Of a DNA stretch of 64,000 nt, positions 46,980-56,701 are shown one piece after another. Location: assembly GCF_030062585.1 (NCBI RefSeq), contig NZ_CP071935.1:62001-126000 (forward strand), written 5' to 3'. Both the position numbers and the translations under genes were made by a program. The stretch is from Helicobacter pylori (lineage in GTDB: Bacteria; Campylobacterota; Campylobacteria; Campylobacterales; Helicobacteraceae). Each line of letters opens with the position of its first letter. Position 1 is the first letter of the stretch. The notes under the pieces are model-generated. The model saw only the letters and a list, made by a program, of their open reading frames with translations. It did no database searches and was not told where the DNA came from.

Positions 46980-48638
46980 TCAATTAAATATTAACGAAAC
47001 TAAAAAATAGCTAAACGCGCTAATCAAAACAACGCCCACTAAATTAAGCCACAAGCCGGCTTTAATCATGTCCGTTATTTTAACATACCCAGAGCCATAA
47101 GCTATCGCATTGGGTGGGGTGGCCACAGGGAGCATGAACGCGCAAGTCGCGCTCAAGGCCACAGGAATAGTCAATAACAAGCTTTGGTGGTTTTCATAAC
47201 CCATGCCCATCGCCACCCCTCCAATCACCGGCAAAAACGCCGCAGCGGTGGCGGTGTTAGAAGTGATTTCGGTTAAGAAGATGACCATTAAAGTAACCAT
47301 GACAATGATGAATAAAATCGGTAAATGCGAAAAGCCAGAAACCAAATGCCCGATCCACAAACTCAACCCGGTTTTAGAAAATTGCGCGCTCAAAGCTAAC
47401 CCGCCACCAAATAAAAGCAGCACATCCCAAGGGAGTTTTTTAGCAACACCCCAATCAATGAGCCTATCGCCCTGATTGTTAGCGGGCAAAATAAATAAAA
47501 GCACAGAAACCCCCATAGCGATCACGGAATCAATCTTATCTATCTTAATGCCCCAAGATTTTAAAATCGTGTCTAAAAAAATCCACCCTAAAGACGCTAA
47601 GATAAAAATAATCCCCACCGAGATTTCCGCTTGACTCAAACGGCCTAGTTTGTTTAACTCTAATCTAACGACTTCCTTACCCCCTGGGATTTCTTTAATC
47701 TTTAAAGGGAAAATCACATAAGTGAGCAAGAGCCACGATAAAATGAGCATGATGAAGGCTAACGGCGTCCCAAACACCATCCACTGAGCGAAATCAATTT
47801 CAATATTGAAAGCGGTTTTCATATAGCCGGCTAATAAAGCGTTAGGCGGCGTGCCAATCAAAGTGCCTAAAGAGCCAATAGAAGCCGAATAAGCGATGCC
47901 AAGCATCAAGCAAATGCTAAAATTCGTGCGATAGATAGTCGTCTTTTCTTGAATCACTTGAGCGATGTCCTTACCCTTATGCACGATATTTCCCATAATA
48001 CCCCCATGCGCTTTGGTGATTTCTTCTTTTTGGTAGAATGCATTAGAGGCGTTTTCTTTACCCACCAGTTTAGCGACTAATTGCAAAACGCTCATGCCAA
48101 CAGGAAACATCATCACCGCCGTTGCGGTATTACTCACCCACATAGACAGAAAGCCTGTGGCTATCATGAAACCTAGAATCAACCTCCTAGGGCTTGTGCC
48201 TACCAATAAAATAATGCTTAAAGCGATGCGCGTGTGCAAGTTCCATTTTTGCATGCTTAAAGCTAAAATAAACCCTCCCATAAAAAGAAAGATAATCGGC
48301 GATGCGTAAGAAGAGCTGATATGAGCGAATTGATCCACGCTAAAGGCGCTAAAAAGCACCAAAGGTAAAAGCGCGGTTGCAGGCAGGTCAATGGCTTCAG
48401 TCATCCACCATATCCCCATTAAAACAGCCACCCCCGCCACAACAGGCATCGCCTTATAATTCAAAGAACTGAGCTTGGGGATTTCTTCTACAATATGAGG
48501 CATTTGAACATTAAGCGCATAACAGATAACAAGTGCGATTAACGCTCCCCCTATTAACCCCAACAAGCGCACGATCTTAGTGCTTTTATCATCGGCGCGT
48601 GTATCGGTATGCGTATTGGCATGCGAATGATTTTCCAT
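46980..48638 (-). CDS. DASS-family sodium:dicarboxylate symporter
   Basis: A 552-residue membrane protein with about 12-14 hydrophobic segments of the divalent anion:Na+ symporter family. The two SNT signatures are MWVSNTATAVMMFPVG and LTEITSNTATAAAFLPVIGG. The His-rich N-terminus (HSHANTHTDT) is unusual and may bind metal. The substrate is probably a C4 dicarboxylate. It is the first gene of the minus-strand run with cdsA and dxr (HP0214 class) and is divergent from mnmG. Confidence 0.9.
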   Translation of the reverse strand: MENHSHANTHTDTRADDKSTKIVRLLGLIGGALIALVICYALNVQMPHIVEEIPKLSSLNYKAMPVVAGVAVLMGIWWMTEAIDLPATALLPLVLFSAFSVDQFAHISSSYASPIIFLFMGGFILALSMQKWNLHTRIALSIILLVGTSPRRLILGFMIATGFLSMWVSNTATAVMMFPVGMSVLQLVAKLVGKENASNAFYQKEEITKAHGGIMGNIVHKGKDIAQVIQEKTTIYRTNFSICLMLGIAYSASIGSLGTLIGTPPNALLAGYMKTAFNIEIDFAQWMVFGTPLAFIMLILSWLLLTYVIFPLKIKEIPGGKEVVRLELNKLGRLSQAEISVGIIFILASLGWIFLDTILKSWGIKIDKIDSVIAMGVSVLLFILPANNQGDRLIDWGVAKKLPWDVLLLFGGGLALSAQFSKTGLSLWIGHLVSGFSHLPILFIIVMVTLMVIFLTEITSNTATAAAFLPVIGGVAMGMGYENHQSLLLTIPVALSATCAFMLPVATPPNAIAYGSGYVKITDMIKAGLWLNLVGVVLISAFSYFLVSLIFN

Positions 48639-48733
48639 TTTATTTTACCCTTTAAAATTACTAACCTACATGCTACAATAAAACTTTTTCAAAACTAGGG
48701 TTTTAGAAAAATAAAATCAAAACAGGAAAAAGA

Positions 48734-50599
48734 GTGGTAAAAGAAAGTGATATTTTAGTGGTTGGTGGAGGGCATGCAGGCATTGAAGCGAGCTTGATTG
48801 CGGCTAAAATGGGGGCTAGAGTGCATTTAATCACCATGCTCATAGACACGATCGGTTTAGCGAGCTGTAATCCAGCCATTGGGGGCTTGGGTAAAGGGCA
48901 TTTGACTAAAGAAGTGGATGTTTTAGGGGGGGCTATGGGGATTATTACGGATCATAGCGGTTTGCAATATCGTGTGTTAAACGCTTCTAAAGGGCCGGCG
49001 GTTAGGGGGACTAGAGCGCAAATTGATATGGACACTTACCGCATTTTTGCAAGAAATCTTGTTTTAAACACCCCTAATTTGAGCGTCTCTCAAGAAATGA
49101 CCGAAAGTTTAATCATTAAAAACGATGAGGTAGTGGGCGTAACCACAAACATTAACAACACTTATAGAGCTAAAAAAGTGATCATCACCACAGGCACTTT
49201 TTTAAAAGGGGTGGTGCATATTGGCGAGCACCAAAACCAAAACGGGCGCTTTGGGGAAAACGCTTCCAATTCTTTAGCCTTGAATTTAAGGGAACTTGGC
49301 TTTAAGGTGGATCGCCTAAAAACCGGCACTTGCCCAAGAGTGGCGGGCAATAGCATTGATTTTGAAGGCTTAGAAGAGCATTTTGGGGATGCAAACCCTC
49401 CCTATTTCAGCTATAAAACCAAAGATTTTAACCCCACCCAACTCTCATGTTTTATCACTTACACTAACCCCATTACCCACCAAATCATTAGGGATAATTT
49501 CCACCGAGCCCCCCTATTTAGCGGTCAAATTGAAGGCATAGGCCCAAGGTATTGCCCTAGCATTGAAGATAAAATCAACCGCTTTAGCGAAAAAGAACGC
49601 CACCAGCTGTTTTTAGAGCCTCAAACCATTCACAAAAGCGAATATTATATCAACGGCTTAAGCACCTCTTTGCCCCTAGATGTGCAAGAAAAGGTCATTC
49701 ACTCTATCAAAGGCTTAGAAAACGCTCTCATCACGCGCTATGGCTATGCGATAGAGTATGATTTTATCCAGCCCACGGAATTGACCCACGCTTTAGAAAC
49801 CAAAAAAATCAAAGGGCTTTATTTAGCCGGGCAAATCAATGGGACTACCGGCTATGAAGAAGCGGCGGCTCAAGGGCTTATGGCTGGGATTAATGCGGCA
49901 TTAGCCCTAAAGAATCAAGCCCCCTTTATTTTAAAGCGCAATGAAGCTTATATCGGCGTTTTGATTGATGATTTGGTCACTAAAGGCACGAATGAGCCTT
50001 ACAGAATGTTTACCAGCCGGGCCGAATACCGCTTGCTTTTAAGAGAAGACAACACGCTTTTTAGGTTGGGCGAACATGCCTATCGTTTAGGGCTTATGGA
50101 ACAGGATTTTTATAAGGAATTAAAAAAAGATAAACAAGAGATACAAGACAATCTCAAACGCCTTAAAGAATGCGTGCTTACCCCTAGTAAAGAAGTATTA
50201 AAACGCTTGAATGAATTAGATGAAAACCCTATCAATGACAAGGTTGATGGCGTTAGTTTGTTAGCGCGCGATAGTTTTAATTTAGAAAAAATGCGCTCCT
50301 TTTTTAGCTTTTTAGCCCCTTTGAATGAGCGGGTTTTAGAGCAGATTAAAATTGAATGCAAGTATAATATTTATATTGAAAAACAACACGAAAATATCGC
50401 TAAAATGGACAGCATGCTCAAGGTTTCTATCCCTAAAGATTTTGTGTTTAAAGGCATTCCAGGCCTTAGCTTAGAAGCGGTAGAAAAATTAGAAAAATTC
50501 CGCCCCAAAAGCCTTTTTGAAGCCTCAGAAATCAGCGGGATCACCCCGGCGAATTTAGACGTTTTGCATTTATACATCCATTTGCGAAAAAACTCTTAA
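48734..50599 (+). CDS. mnmG: tRNA uridine 5-carboxymethylaminomethyl modification enzyme MnmG
   Basis: MnmG (GidA) with MnmE modifies U34 of tRNAs. The 621-residue protein has the FAD-binding start [24 protein letters not shown], the catalytic region [18 protein letters not shown] and [20 protein letters not shown], and the GidA C-terminal domain. The start is GTG at 48734 with AGGAAAA upstream. dapE follows after 10 bp. Confidence 0.96.
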   Translation: MVKESDILVVGGGHAGIEASLIAAKMGARVHLITMLIDTIGLASCNPAIGGLGKGHLTKEVDVLGGAMGIITDHSGLQYRVLNASKGPAVRGTRAQIDMDTYRIFARNLVLNTPNLSVSQEMTESLIIKNDEVVGVTTNINNTYRAKKVIITTGTFLKGVVHIGEHQNQNGRFGENASNSLALNLRELGFKVDRLKTGTCPRVAGNSIDFEGLEEHFGDANPPYFSYKTKDFNPTQLSCFITYTNPITHQIIRDNFHRAPLFSGQIEGIGPRYCPSIEDKINRFSEKERHQLFLEPQTIHKSEYYINGLSTSLPLDVQEKVIHSIKGLENALITRYGYAIEYDFIQPTELTHALETKKIKGLYLAGQINGTTGYEEAAAQGLMAGINAALALKNQAPFILKRNEAYIGVLIDDLVTKGTNEPYRMFTSRAEYRLLLREDNTLFRLGEHAYRLGLMEQDFYKELKKDKQEIQDNLKRLKECVLTPSKEVLKRLNELDENPINDKVDGVSLLARDSFNLEKMRSFFSFLAPLNERVLEQIKIECKYNIYIEKQHENIAKMDSMLKVSIPKDFVFKGIPGLSLEAVEKLEKFRPKSLFEASEISGITPANLDVLHLYIHLRKNS

Positions 50600-50609
50600 A
50601 GGATTTTTA

Positions 50610-51791
50610 ATGAACGCTTTAGAAATCACCCAAAAACTCATCAGCTACCCCACCATTACGCCTAAAGAATGCGGTATTTTTGAATACATTAAATCGCTTT
50701 TTCCTGCTTTTAAAACCCTAGAATGTGAGGAAAATGGCGTGAAAAACCTTTTTTTATACCGCATTTTTAACCCCCCCAAAGAGCATGCAAAAGAAAAACA
50801 TATAAAAGAAAAACATATAAAAGAAAAACATATAAAAGAAAATGTTAAGCCCTTGCATTTTTCTTTTGCAGGGCATATTGATGTCGTGCCTCCTGGAAAC
50901 AATTGGCAAAACGATCCCTTTAAACCCATCATTAAAGAGGGGTTTTTATACGGCCGTGGGGCGCAAGACATGAAAGGGGGCGTGGGGGCGTTTTTGAGCG
51001 CGAGTTTAAATTTTAACCCTAAAACCCCTTTTTTGCTTTCTATGTTACTCACAAGCGATGAAGAAGGACCAGGGATTTTTGGCACAAAACTCATGTTAGA
51101 AAAACTCAAAGAAAAAGATTTACTCCCTCACATGGCGATTGTGGCTGAACCCACTTGCGAAAAAGTCCTAGGCGATAGCATCAAAATTGGCCGAAGAGGC
51201 TCTATTAATGGCAAACTCATTTTAAAAGGCGTTCAAGGGCATGTGGCTTACCCACAAAAATGCCAAAACCCCATTGATGCACTCGCTTCTGTTTTGCCTT
51301 TGATTTCAGGAGTTCATTTAGACAATGGCGATGAGCATTTTGACCCTTCAAAACTAGTCATCACTAACTTGCATGCAGGGTTAGGGGCTAATAACGTGAC
51401 TCCAGGGAGCGTAGAAATTACCTTTAATGCGCGCCATTCTTTAAAAACCACCAAAGAGAGTTTGAAAGAATATTTAGAAAAAGTTTTAAAAGATTTGCCT
51501 CACACTTTAGAATTAGAGTCAAGCAGTTCGCCTTTCATCACGGCTTCTCATTCAAAGCTTACTAGCGTTTTAAAAGAAAGTATTTTAAAGACATGCCGCA
51601 CCACCCCCCTTTTAAACACCAAAGGCGGCACGAGCGATGCGCGATTTTTTAGCGCTCATGGTATAGAAGTGGTGGAATTTGGCGCCATTAATGACAGGAT
51701 CCATGCCATTGATGAAAGGGTTAGCTTGAAGGAATTAGAGCTTTTAGAAAAAGTGTTTTTAGGGGTTTTAGAGGGCTTGAGTGAAAAATAG
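50610..51791 (+). CDS. dapE: N-succinyl-diaminopimelate desuccinylase
   Basis: DapE is the zinc peptidase-family enzyme of lysine/DAP synthesis. The 393-residue protein has the metal motif [23 protein letters not shown] and TSDEEGPG, then GTSDARF and the [14 protein letters not shown] end. It carries an insertion of repeated KEKHI units (about residues 61-75) before the first metal motif, encoded by 15-bp tandem repeats. The rest has normal spacing, so activity is expected. It may be cotranscribed with mnmG. Confidence 0.95.
   Translation: MNALEITQKLISYPTITPKECGIFEYIKSLFPAFKTLECEENGVKNLFLYRIFNPPKEHAKEKHIKEKHIKEKHIKENVKPLHFSFAGHIDVVPPGNNWQNDPFKPIIKEGFLYGRGAQDMKGGVGAFLSASLNFNPKTPFLLSMLLTSDEEGPGIFGTKLMLEKLKEKDLLPHMAIVAEPTCEKVLGDSIKIGRRGSINGKLILKGVQGHVAYPQKCQNPIDALASVLPLISGVHLDNGDEHFDPSKLVITNLHAGLGANNVTPGSVEITFNARHSLKTTKESLKEYLEKVLKDLPHTLELESSSSPFITASHSKLTSVLKESILKTCRTTPLLNTKGGTSDARFFSAHGIEVVEFGAINDRIHAIDERVSLKELELLEKVFLGVLEGLSEK
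50790..50834 (+). repeat. 15-bp tandem repeat inside dapE
   Basis: Three perfect copies of AAAGAAAAACATATA plus a partial fourth. Each adds five residues (KEKHI) and keeps the frame, so copy number can vary without loss of function. A C7 run lies just before it (50771-50777). Confidence 0.9.
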
Positions 51792-52264
51792 ATGGAATAA
51801 GATAATCGTTTTAAGTGGGTTTTTGTTTTTAACGCCAACGATTTTTTAGCCGATACCAACTCAAGCTTTAGCATGCTAGTATCCATTTATCATGACCTTA
51901 AGAGTGGGGTCATGCTTAACAAAATAACCAAATCTCGCTATAATCTTTTGGTCTTTTTTTGTTTTTGCAGTTTTTACATGCTCCTGTTGTTAAAGACTAA
52001 ATTTCTTAAGGGGCTTTTACCAAGCCACTCTTAAAGGGGTGGCTCAACCAACTTTTTAAAACAAACTCTTTTAATACAGCTTTATTCTCACTAGTATCCC
52101 CTATCGCATGGCAATCCAGCTCAAGCGTTGGAATGCGCTTAAAAGAGAAGCAATTCTCAATCATTTTCTTTATTCCATCAATAAAATGGCATTCAATAAG
52201 GCTTTAATCATCAATATTTGATTATAATTATAAAGGATTACATTTTTTTAATAAGAGATATATC
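51792..52264 (+). other. Intergenic region with remnants and a possible small RNA
   Basis: Between dapE and hcpA. A 22-codon GTG frame overlapping the dapE end (51780-51848) looks like a signal peptide cut by a stop. A CATGACC/GGTCATG hairpin lies at 51891-51914. A TATAAT box at 51939-51944 faces right, and a 9-bp hairpin at 52023-52044 follows about 80 bp later; together they could bound a small RNA. On the minus strand 52006-52164 is an open C-terminal-like fragment. A TATAAT at 52223-52228 fits as the hcpA promoter. Confidence 0.45.
52006..52164 (-). pseudogene. Possible gene remnant
   Basis: A 52-residue frame from ATG 52164, open upstream to about 52200. The text FSFKRIPTLELDCHAIGDTS, then NKAVLKEFVLKSWLSHPF, looks like real protein rather than random translation. 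It has no ribosome site and no recognisable family. I read it as the tail of a lost gene; it may be chance. Confidence 0.3.
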
Positions 52265-53017
52265 ATGCTAGGGAGTGTTAAAAAAACCCTTTTTGGGGTC
52301 TTGTGTTTGGGCACGTTGTGTTTGAGATGGTTAATGGCAGAGCCAGACGCTAAAGAACTTGTTAATTTAGGTATAGAAAGCGTGAAGAAACAAGATTTCG
52401 CTCAAGCTAAAGCGCATTTTGAAAAAGCGTGTGAGTTAAAAGAGGGTTTTGGGTGTGTTTTTTTAGGGGCGTTTTATGAAGAAGGGAAAGGAGTGGGAAA
52501 AGACTTGAAAAAAGCCATTCAATTTTACACTAAAGGTTGTGAATTAAATGATGGTTATGGGTGTCGCCTACTAGGAAATTTATACTATAACGGACAAGGC
52601 GTTTCTAAAGATGCCAAAAAAGCCTCACAATATTACTCTAAATCTTGTGAATTGAACCATGCTGAAGGGTGTACGGTATTGGGAAGCCTACACCATTATG
52701 GCGTAGGCACGCCTAAGGATTTAAGAAAGGCTCTTGATTTGTATGAAAAAGCTTGCGATTTAAAAGACAGCCCAGGGTGTATTAATGCAGGATACATGTA
52801 TGGTGTGGCAAAGAATTTTAAGGAGGCTATCGTTCGTTATTCTAAAGCATGCGAATTAAAAGATGGTAGGGGGTGTTATAATTTAGGGGTTATGCAATAC
52901 AACGCCCAAGGCACAGCAAAGGACGAAAAGCAAGCGGTAGAAAACTTTAAAAAAGGTTGCAAATCAAGCGTTAAAGAAGCATGCGACGCTCTCAAGGAAT
53001 TAAAAATAGAACTTTAG
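52265..53017 (+). CDS. hcpA: Sel1-repeat cysteine-rich protein HcpA
   Basis: A 250-residue secreted Hcp protein. A signal peptide (about 1-25, ending WLMA) is followed by six Sel1-type repeats, each with a Cys pair eight apart ([60 protein letters not shown]). HcpA is described as a secreted protein that binds beta-lactams and stimulates immune cells. It is a paralogue of hcpE in this window. AAGAGA precedes the ATG. Confidence 0.94.
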   Translation: MLGSVKKTLFGVLCLGTLCLRWLMAEPDAKELVNLGIESVKKQDFAQAKAHFEKACELKEGFGCVFLGAFYEEGKGVGKDLKKAIQFYTKGCELNDGYGCRLLGNLYYNGQGVSKDAKKASQYYSKSCELNHAEGCTVLGSLHHYGVGTPKDLRKALDLYEKACDLKDSPGCINAGYMYGVAKNFKEAIVRYSKACELKDGRGCYNLGVMQYNAQGTAKDEKQAVENFKKGCKSSVKEACDALKELKIEL

Positions 53018-53031
53018 TTTTAATGAAATTA

Positions 53032-53058
53032 AGCTAAACGCTGCGTTTAGCTGGCTTT
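53032..53058 (+). terminator. Terminator of hcpA
   Basis: AGCTAAACG-CTG-CGTTTAGCT is a perfect 9-bp stem with a triloop, followed by GGCTTTT. Confidence 0.75.
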
Positions 53059-53201
53059 TACGCTTTTTAATGTTTTAATGAAAAACACGAACCCCCCACG
53101 AACCAATCTTTTAATGATCATAAAAGACTTTTATCGAATCCGTTCATTCCAAACGCCGTTTTGAGATTGGTATTTTAAGGGTTTAAGCAGTTTTTATTCA
53201 A

Positions 53202-53222
53202 ACCCTTAAAAAGGGTTTTTTC
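53202..53222 (+). terminator. Second rho-independent hairpin in hcpA-htpG gap
   Basis: AAACCCTT-AAA-AAGGGTTT with a T run directly after it on the plus strand, ending just before the htpG stop codon. Confidence 0.55.
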
Positions 53223-55088
53223 CTACAACGCCTTTAATAGCACGCTATTTAAACGCTCATTAAAACTTTTAGCGTCTTTCAAAACCCCTTTTTCTAAAAG
53301 CTTCGCCCCATCATAAAGCAACCAGATAAAAGCGCTCAACTGCTCTTTATCTTCGCATTTTAAGAGTTTTTGCAAAATCGCATGGTTAGGGTTTAATTCT
53401 AAAGTTTTCTTGCTTTCAGGCACGCTTTGGCCCATTTGGCGCATCCAATTAGCCATCATCGCATTTGGTTCATCGCCTATTAAAGCCACCGCTGAAGTGA
53501 GATGATTAGAAAGCTCTACGCCTTTAATCTCATCTTTAAGATTTTCTTCAAACGCTTTCATCAAATCTTTAAACTGATCTTTTACCTCATCATGGATTTC
53601 TTCCAAACCAAGCTCTTTCAAACTCTCGCTATGGCTAGCGTCTCTAAAGGGCGTTTTATCGTATTCATTCACGCCTGGCATCACAAACGCATCAATTTCA
53701 TCGCTCAATAACAAAACATCATAGCCTTTTTGAGCGTATTTTTCCAAAATGGGGGACGCTTTTAATAAGTCTAAATTTTCGCCTAAAAGGTAGTAAATGC
53801 TTTTTTGATTTTCTTTTAAATTTTCTTTGTATTCTTTTAAAGAAATCAATTCTCCTTTGTCTTTAGAATAGAATCTTAACAATTCTAAAAGTTTTTCTTT
53901 GTTTTCAAAATCCCCATACAAGCCTTCTTTTAACACTTTCCCGAAAGGCTCATAGAATTTATGGTAATTTTTTTCATCCTTGCTCAAGCGTTCAATCTCG
54001 CTTAAAATCTTTTTCACTGAAGCCGAACGGATATTGGCTAAAATCTTATTCTGCTGTAAGATTTCACGGCTCACATTCAAGGGCAAATCTTCGCTGTCAA
54101 TCACGCCTTTAACAAACCTCAAATAAGACGGCAACAATTCTTTGTCATCATCAGTGATAAACACCCTTTTAACATAAAGTTTGACCCCGCTTTTATAATC
54201 CACCCTAAACAAATCAAAGGGTGCTTTGCTAGGGATGTAAAAAAGCGTTGTGTATTCTAAAGAGCCTTCCACTTTATTATGGATATAGCTCAAAGGCTCG
54301 CTGTTGTCATGCGCAAACGATTGGTAAAAGTCTTTGTAATCCTTGTCTTTCAACTCGCTCTTATTCATTTTCCATAAAGCGCTCGCTTGATTGATTTGCT
54401 CGCATTTTTCTTCTTTAACTTCTTTTTTATTATCCCCTTCGCCCTCAAATTTCGTATCGGTGTAAGTTAAAAAAATAGGAAAAGGGATATGCTCAGAATA
54501 CTTTTTAACAACGCTATCAATCTCCCAACGGCTCGCAAAATGAGAATCTTCATCTTTTAAAAAGAGGGTGATTTCTGTGCCTTGCTCCTCTTTGACGCAT
54601 TCGCTGATTTCAAACTTGCCCTTACCATCGCTCACCCATGCATAAGCTTGCTCGCTGGTAACTTTTTTGGTTTGAACGACAATCTTACTCGCTACCATGA
54701 ACGCCGAATAAAAGCCCACACCAAACTGGCCAATCAGTGCACTATCTTTTTTCTTATCCCCACTCAAAGCGCTCAAAAAACTCTTCGTGCCTGATTTAGC
54801 GATCGTGCCTAGATGCTCAATGAGATCGTTTTTATCCATGCCTATACCATTATCTTTAATCGTTAAGGTTTTTTTCTGGCTATCAAAACTCAAATGAATG
54901 CTAGGCGTGGTATTGAGTCCTTTTAATTTCTCATCGGTTAGCATCAAATAATTCAGTTTATCCAAAGCGTCGCTCGCGTTAGAAATCAACTCCCTTAAAA
55001 AAATCTCTTTATTGGAATACAAAGAGTGGATCATCAAATCCAAAAGCTGGTTGATTTCAGTTTGAAAGGTGTATTCTTGATTAGACAT
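53223..55088 (-). CDS. htpG: Molecular chaperone HtpG (Hsp90)
   Basis: A 621-residue bacterial Hsp90. The ATPase domain has FLRELISNASDALDKL, IKDNGIGM, GQFGVGFYSAFMV and GTEITLFL; the middle domain has the conserved Arg in GVIDSEDLPLNVSRE. I use ATG at 55088 (MSNQEYTF) with AAAGGAAAA upstream; the longer frame from 55151 adds a non-conserved stretch. Transcribed alone toward hcpA. Confidence 0.96.
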   Translation of the reverse strand: MSNQEYTFQTEINQLLDLMIHSLYSNKEIFLRELISNASDALDKLNYLMLTDEKLKGLNTTPSIHLSFDSQKKTLTIKDNGIGMDKNDLIEHLGTIAKSGTKSFLSALSGDKKKDSALIGQFGVGFYSAFMVASKIVVQTKKVTSEQAYAWVSDGKGKFEISECVKEEQGTEITLFLKDEDSHFASRWEIDSVVKKYSEHIPFPIFLTYTDTKFEGEGDNKKEVKEEKCEQINQASALWKMNKSELKDKDYKDFYQSFAHDNSEPLSYIHNKVEGSLEYTTLFYIPSKAPFDLFRVDYKSGVKLYVKRVFITDDDKELLPSYLRFVKGVIDSEDLPLNVSREILQQNKILANIRSASVKKILSEIERLSKDEKNYHKFYEPFGKVLKEGLYGDFENKEKLLELLRFYSKDKGELISLKEYKENLKENQKSIYYLLGENLDLLKASPILEKYAQKGYDVLLLSDEIDAFVMPGVNEYDKTPFRDASHSESLKELGLEEIHDEVKDQFKDLMKAFEENLKDEIKGVELSNHLTSAVALIGDEPNAMMANWMRQMGQSVPESKKTLELNPNHAILQKLLKCEDKEQLSAFIWLLYDGAKLLEKGVLKDAKSFNERLNSVLLKAL

Positions 55089-55190
55089 TGAACTTTTTCC
55101 TTTAATAAAATTTTTAAGATTATACAATAAAAGCGCGCTTAAAAGGGGCATGCTATGGCTTAAAAATCACATGAAAGGATGTTTAATTCC

Positions 55191-56558
55191 TTAAAAACGA
55201 TAACTCATAGAGCTCATAAAATAGCTTCTATCTTGAATGGTTTGAGCGAAATCAGGGTTATAACCGCTTGTAAAAAACCCTACCTTATAACCCTTATGCA
55301 TCGTGATTTGATAGCCATTAACCATTAGCATGAAATAGATATGTTTTTTAAGGTTATATTTAAAAGTAACCCCTAAGCTTTGCGCATCAGCCCTTGGGGA
55401 ATAGGTCAATTTCCCATACAATTGCACCAAAAGATTTTTAATGCTCTTCCCTACAAAAGCGTTAATCGTTATGGAATTAGCGTTGTAAAAATTGGAATAA
55501 GCGTCTTCATAAGGGGTGTCGTCTTTAGTGTCATAAAAAGGATCAATGGGTGAGCCGTTCCAGCCTAATTGAACGCTCGCGTTCCCAAAATTCTTATACA
55601 CGCTCCAGCCAAAACGATAAGAGCGGAAATTGATCCTTTGAAACACAAACAAACTCGCGCTTTTTTTACCCACTAAAGCAGCCCTATAATAATCTTTAGA
55701 CAGATAATCGCTATAGAGAGGAAACCATGCGTAAAAAGTCGTTTGGATGCGCCAAAGAGATTTCCAATAAGACTTTGTGTCATGGGTGATTTCAAATCCA
55801 GGAGCGTTAAAATTCTTAGGGTAAAACCAAATAAAAGGCGCGACCCTAATGTATTTATTTTCGTAAATGAGATTGAAATTGTGCATGCCGTAGTTGATTT
55901 TTTGCTTGTAATTGACAGGGGCGTAAAAATCCCTAATGTATTGCTCATTGGCTAAAGCCCTTCCAAAGGTGCTAAACCACACTATCTTAAACTTTTTCCA
56001 CCGGTAAAAAATCTCAAACCCTTGGTTAAACCCGCTCAAAAACAAAGCCTTAGAAGGGTAACGCCCTAGTTTAATCCCAAAAATATCCTTATATTGATAA
56101 TCTAAATACAAATTGTATAACACATAAGGCCTGGCGTTTTGAGCCTTTTGCTCTCTGGTCCAATTTTGGCTGTGTTGCATCAAATAACCCTCCCATCGCC
56201 CCATGTAATACCAGTTCGCCGGCTGAAACCCTGCCTTAGGGTTGGCTTCATCAATCAAAAATTTCGTGGAATCATACGCTAACGCTCCTATTTCGCCCCC
56301 CACCCCAAAACCCAGTTTGTGATCTTCAATCCCTTTAGGGAGCAAACTAGAATCAACTTGTAAAGCCCCGGTAGTGGTTACATAACTCCCTGTAGGGTAA
56401 ATCCCTTTTTTGGAATTGATGATTGATTGATTCAAAGCGATGCGCGAAAACGATCCCACTCTCGCGCTGATTTGATACTCAAAAGCGTTGAGAAAAACCC
56501 CATGCAAAGCCAAAAACCCTAGCCAAACTTTTTGATTAAGCACCCTTTTATCAAACAC
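55191..56558 (-). CDS. hofA: Hof-family outer membrane protein HofA
   Basis: A 455-residue outer-membrane protein of the Hof family (HP0209 class). It has a signal peptide ending near FLNA and a mature start FEYQISARVGSFSRIALNQS. The rest is rich in Tyr, Phe and alternating strands typical of a beta-barrel, ending in SSMSYRF with C-terminal Phe. The start is GTG at 56558, although AAAAAAGG abuts it; a GTG at codon 6 (56543) is possible. A T13 tract lies upstream of its promoter. Confidence 0.88.
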   Translation of the reverse strand: MFDKRVLNQKVWLGFLALHGVFLNAFEYQISARVGSFSRIALNQSIINSKKGIYPTGSYVTTTGALQVDSSLLPKGIEDHKLGFGVGGEIGALAYDSTKFLIDEANPKAGFQPANWYYMGRWEGYLMQHSQNWTREQKAQNARPYVLYNLYLDYQYKDIFGIKLGRYPSKALFLSGFNQGFEIFYRWKKFKIVWFSTFGRALANEQYIRDFYAPVNYKQKINYGMHNFNLIYENKYIRVAPFIWFYPKNFNAPGFEITHDTKSYWKSLWRIQTTFYAWFPLYSDYLSKDYYRAALVGKKSASLFVFQRINFRSYRFGWSVYKNFGNASVQLGWNGSPIDPFYDTKDDTPYEDAYSNFYNANSITINAFVGKSIKNLLVQLYGKLTYSPRADAQSLGVTFKYNLKKHIYFMLMVNGYQITMHKGYKVGFFTSGYNPDFAQTIQDRSYFMSSMSYRF

Positions 56559-56578
56559 CTTTTTTATTGAAGTCTGAT

Positions 56579-56589
56579 ATTATGCCATA
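56579..56589 (-). promoter_or_regulatory. Extended -10 promoter for hofA
   Basis: On the minus strand TTATGGCATAAT holds TG-G-CATAAT (-10 at 56579-56584), 21 bases before the start. The T13 tract lies 41 bp upstream, the same layout as hopM. Confidence 0.6.
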
Positions 56590-56625
56590 AACAAACTCGC
56601 AAGTTATTCGCTCACTATAGTTTTG

Positions 56626-56638
56626 AAAAAAAAAAAAA
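56626..56638 (+). repeat. A13 tract between hofA and GT8 gene
   Basis: Thirteen A on the plus strand. For hofA it is a T13 tract upstream of the -35. For the glycosyltransferase it lies immediately before a TAAAAT (56642-56647), so one tract could affect two genes. Confidence 0.85.
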
Positions 56639-56701
56639 CGATAAAATCACAAAATCTCCCCCTTTTTTAGCGGGTTCAGTTTAAAGATTTAAGGACTATG
56701 C

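Noticed and set aside
53223..55151. Longer N-terminus of htpG
   Set aside because: The extra 21 residues are not Hsp90-like and the AAAGGA site fits the ATG at 55088.
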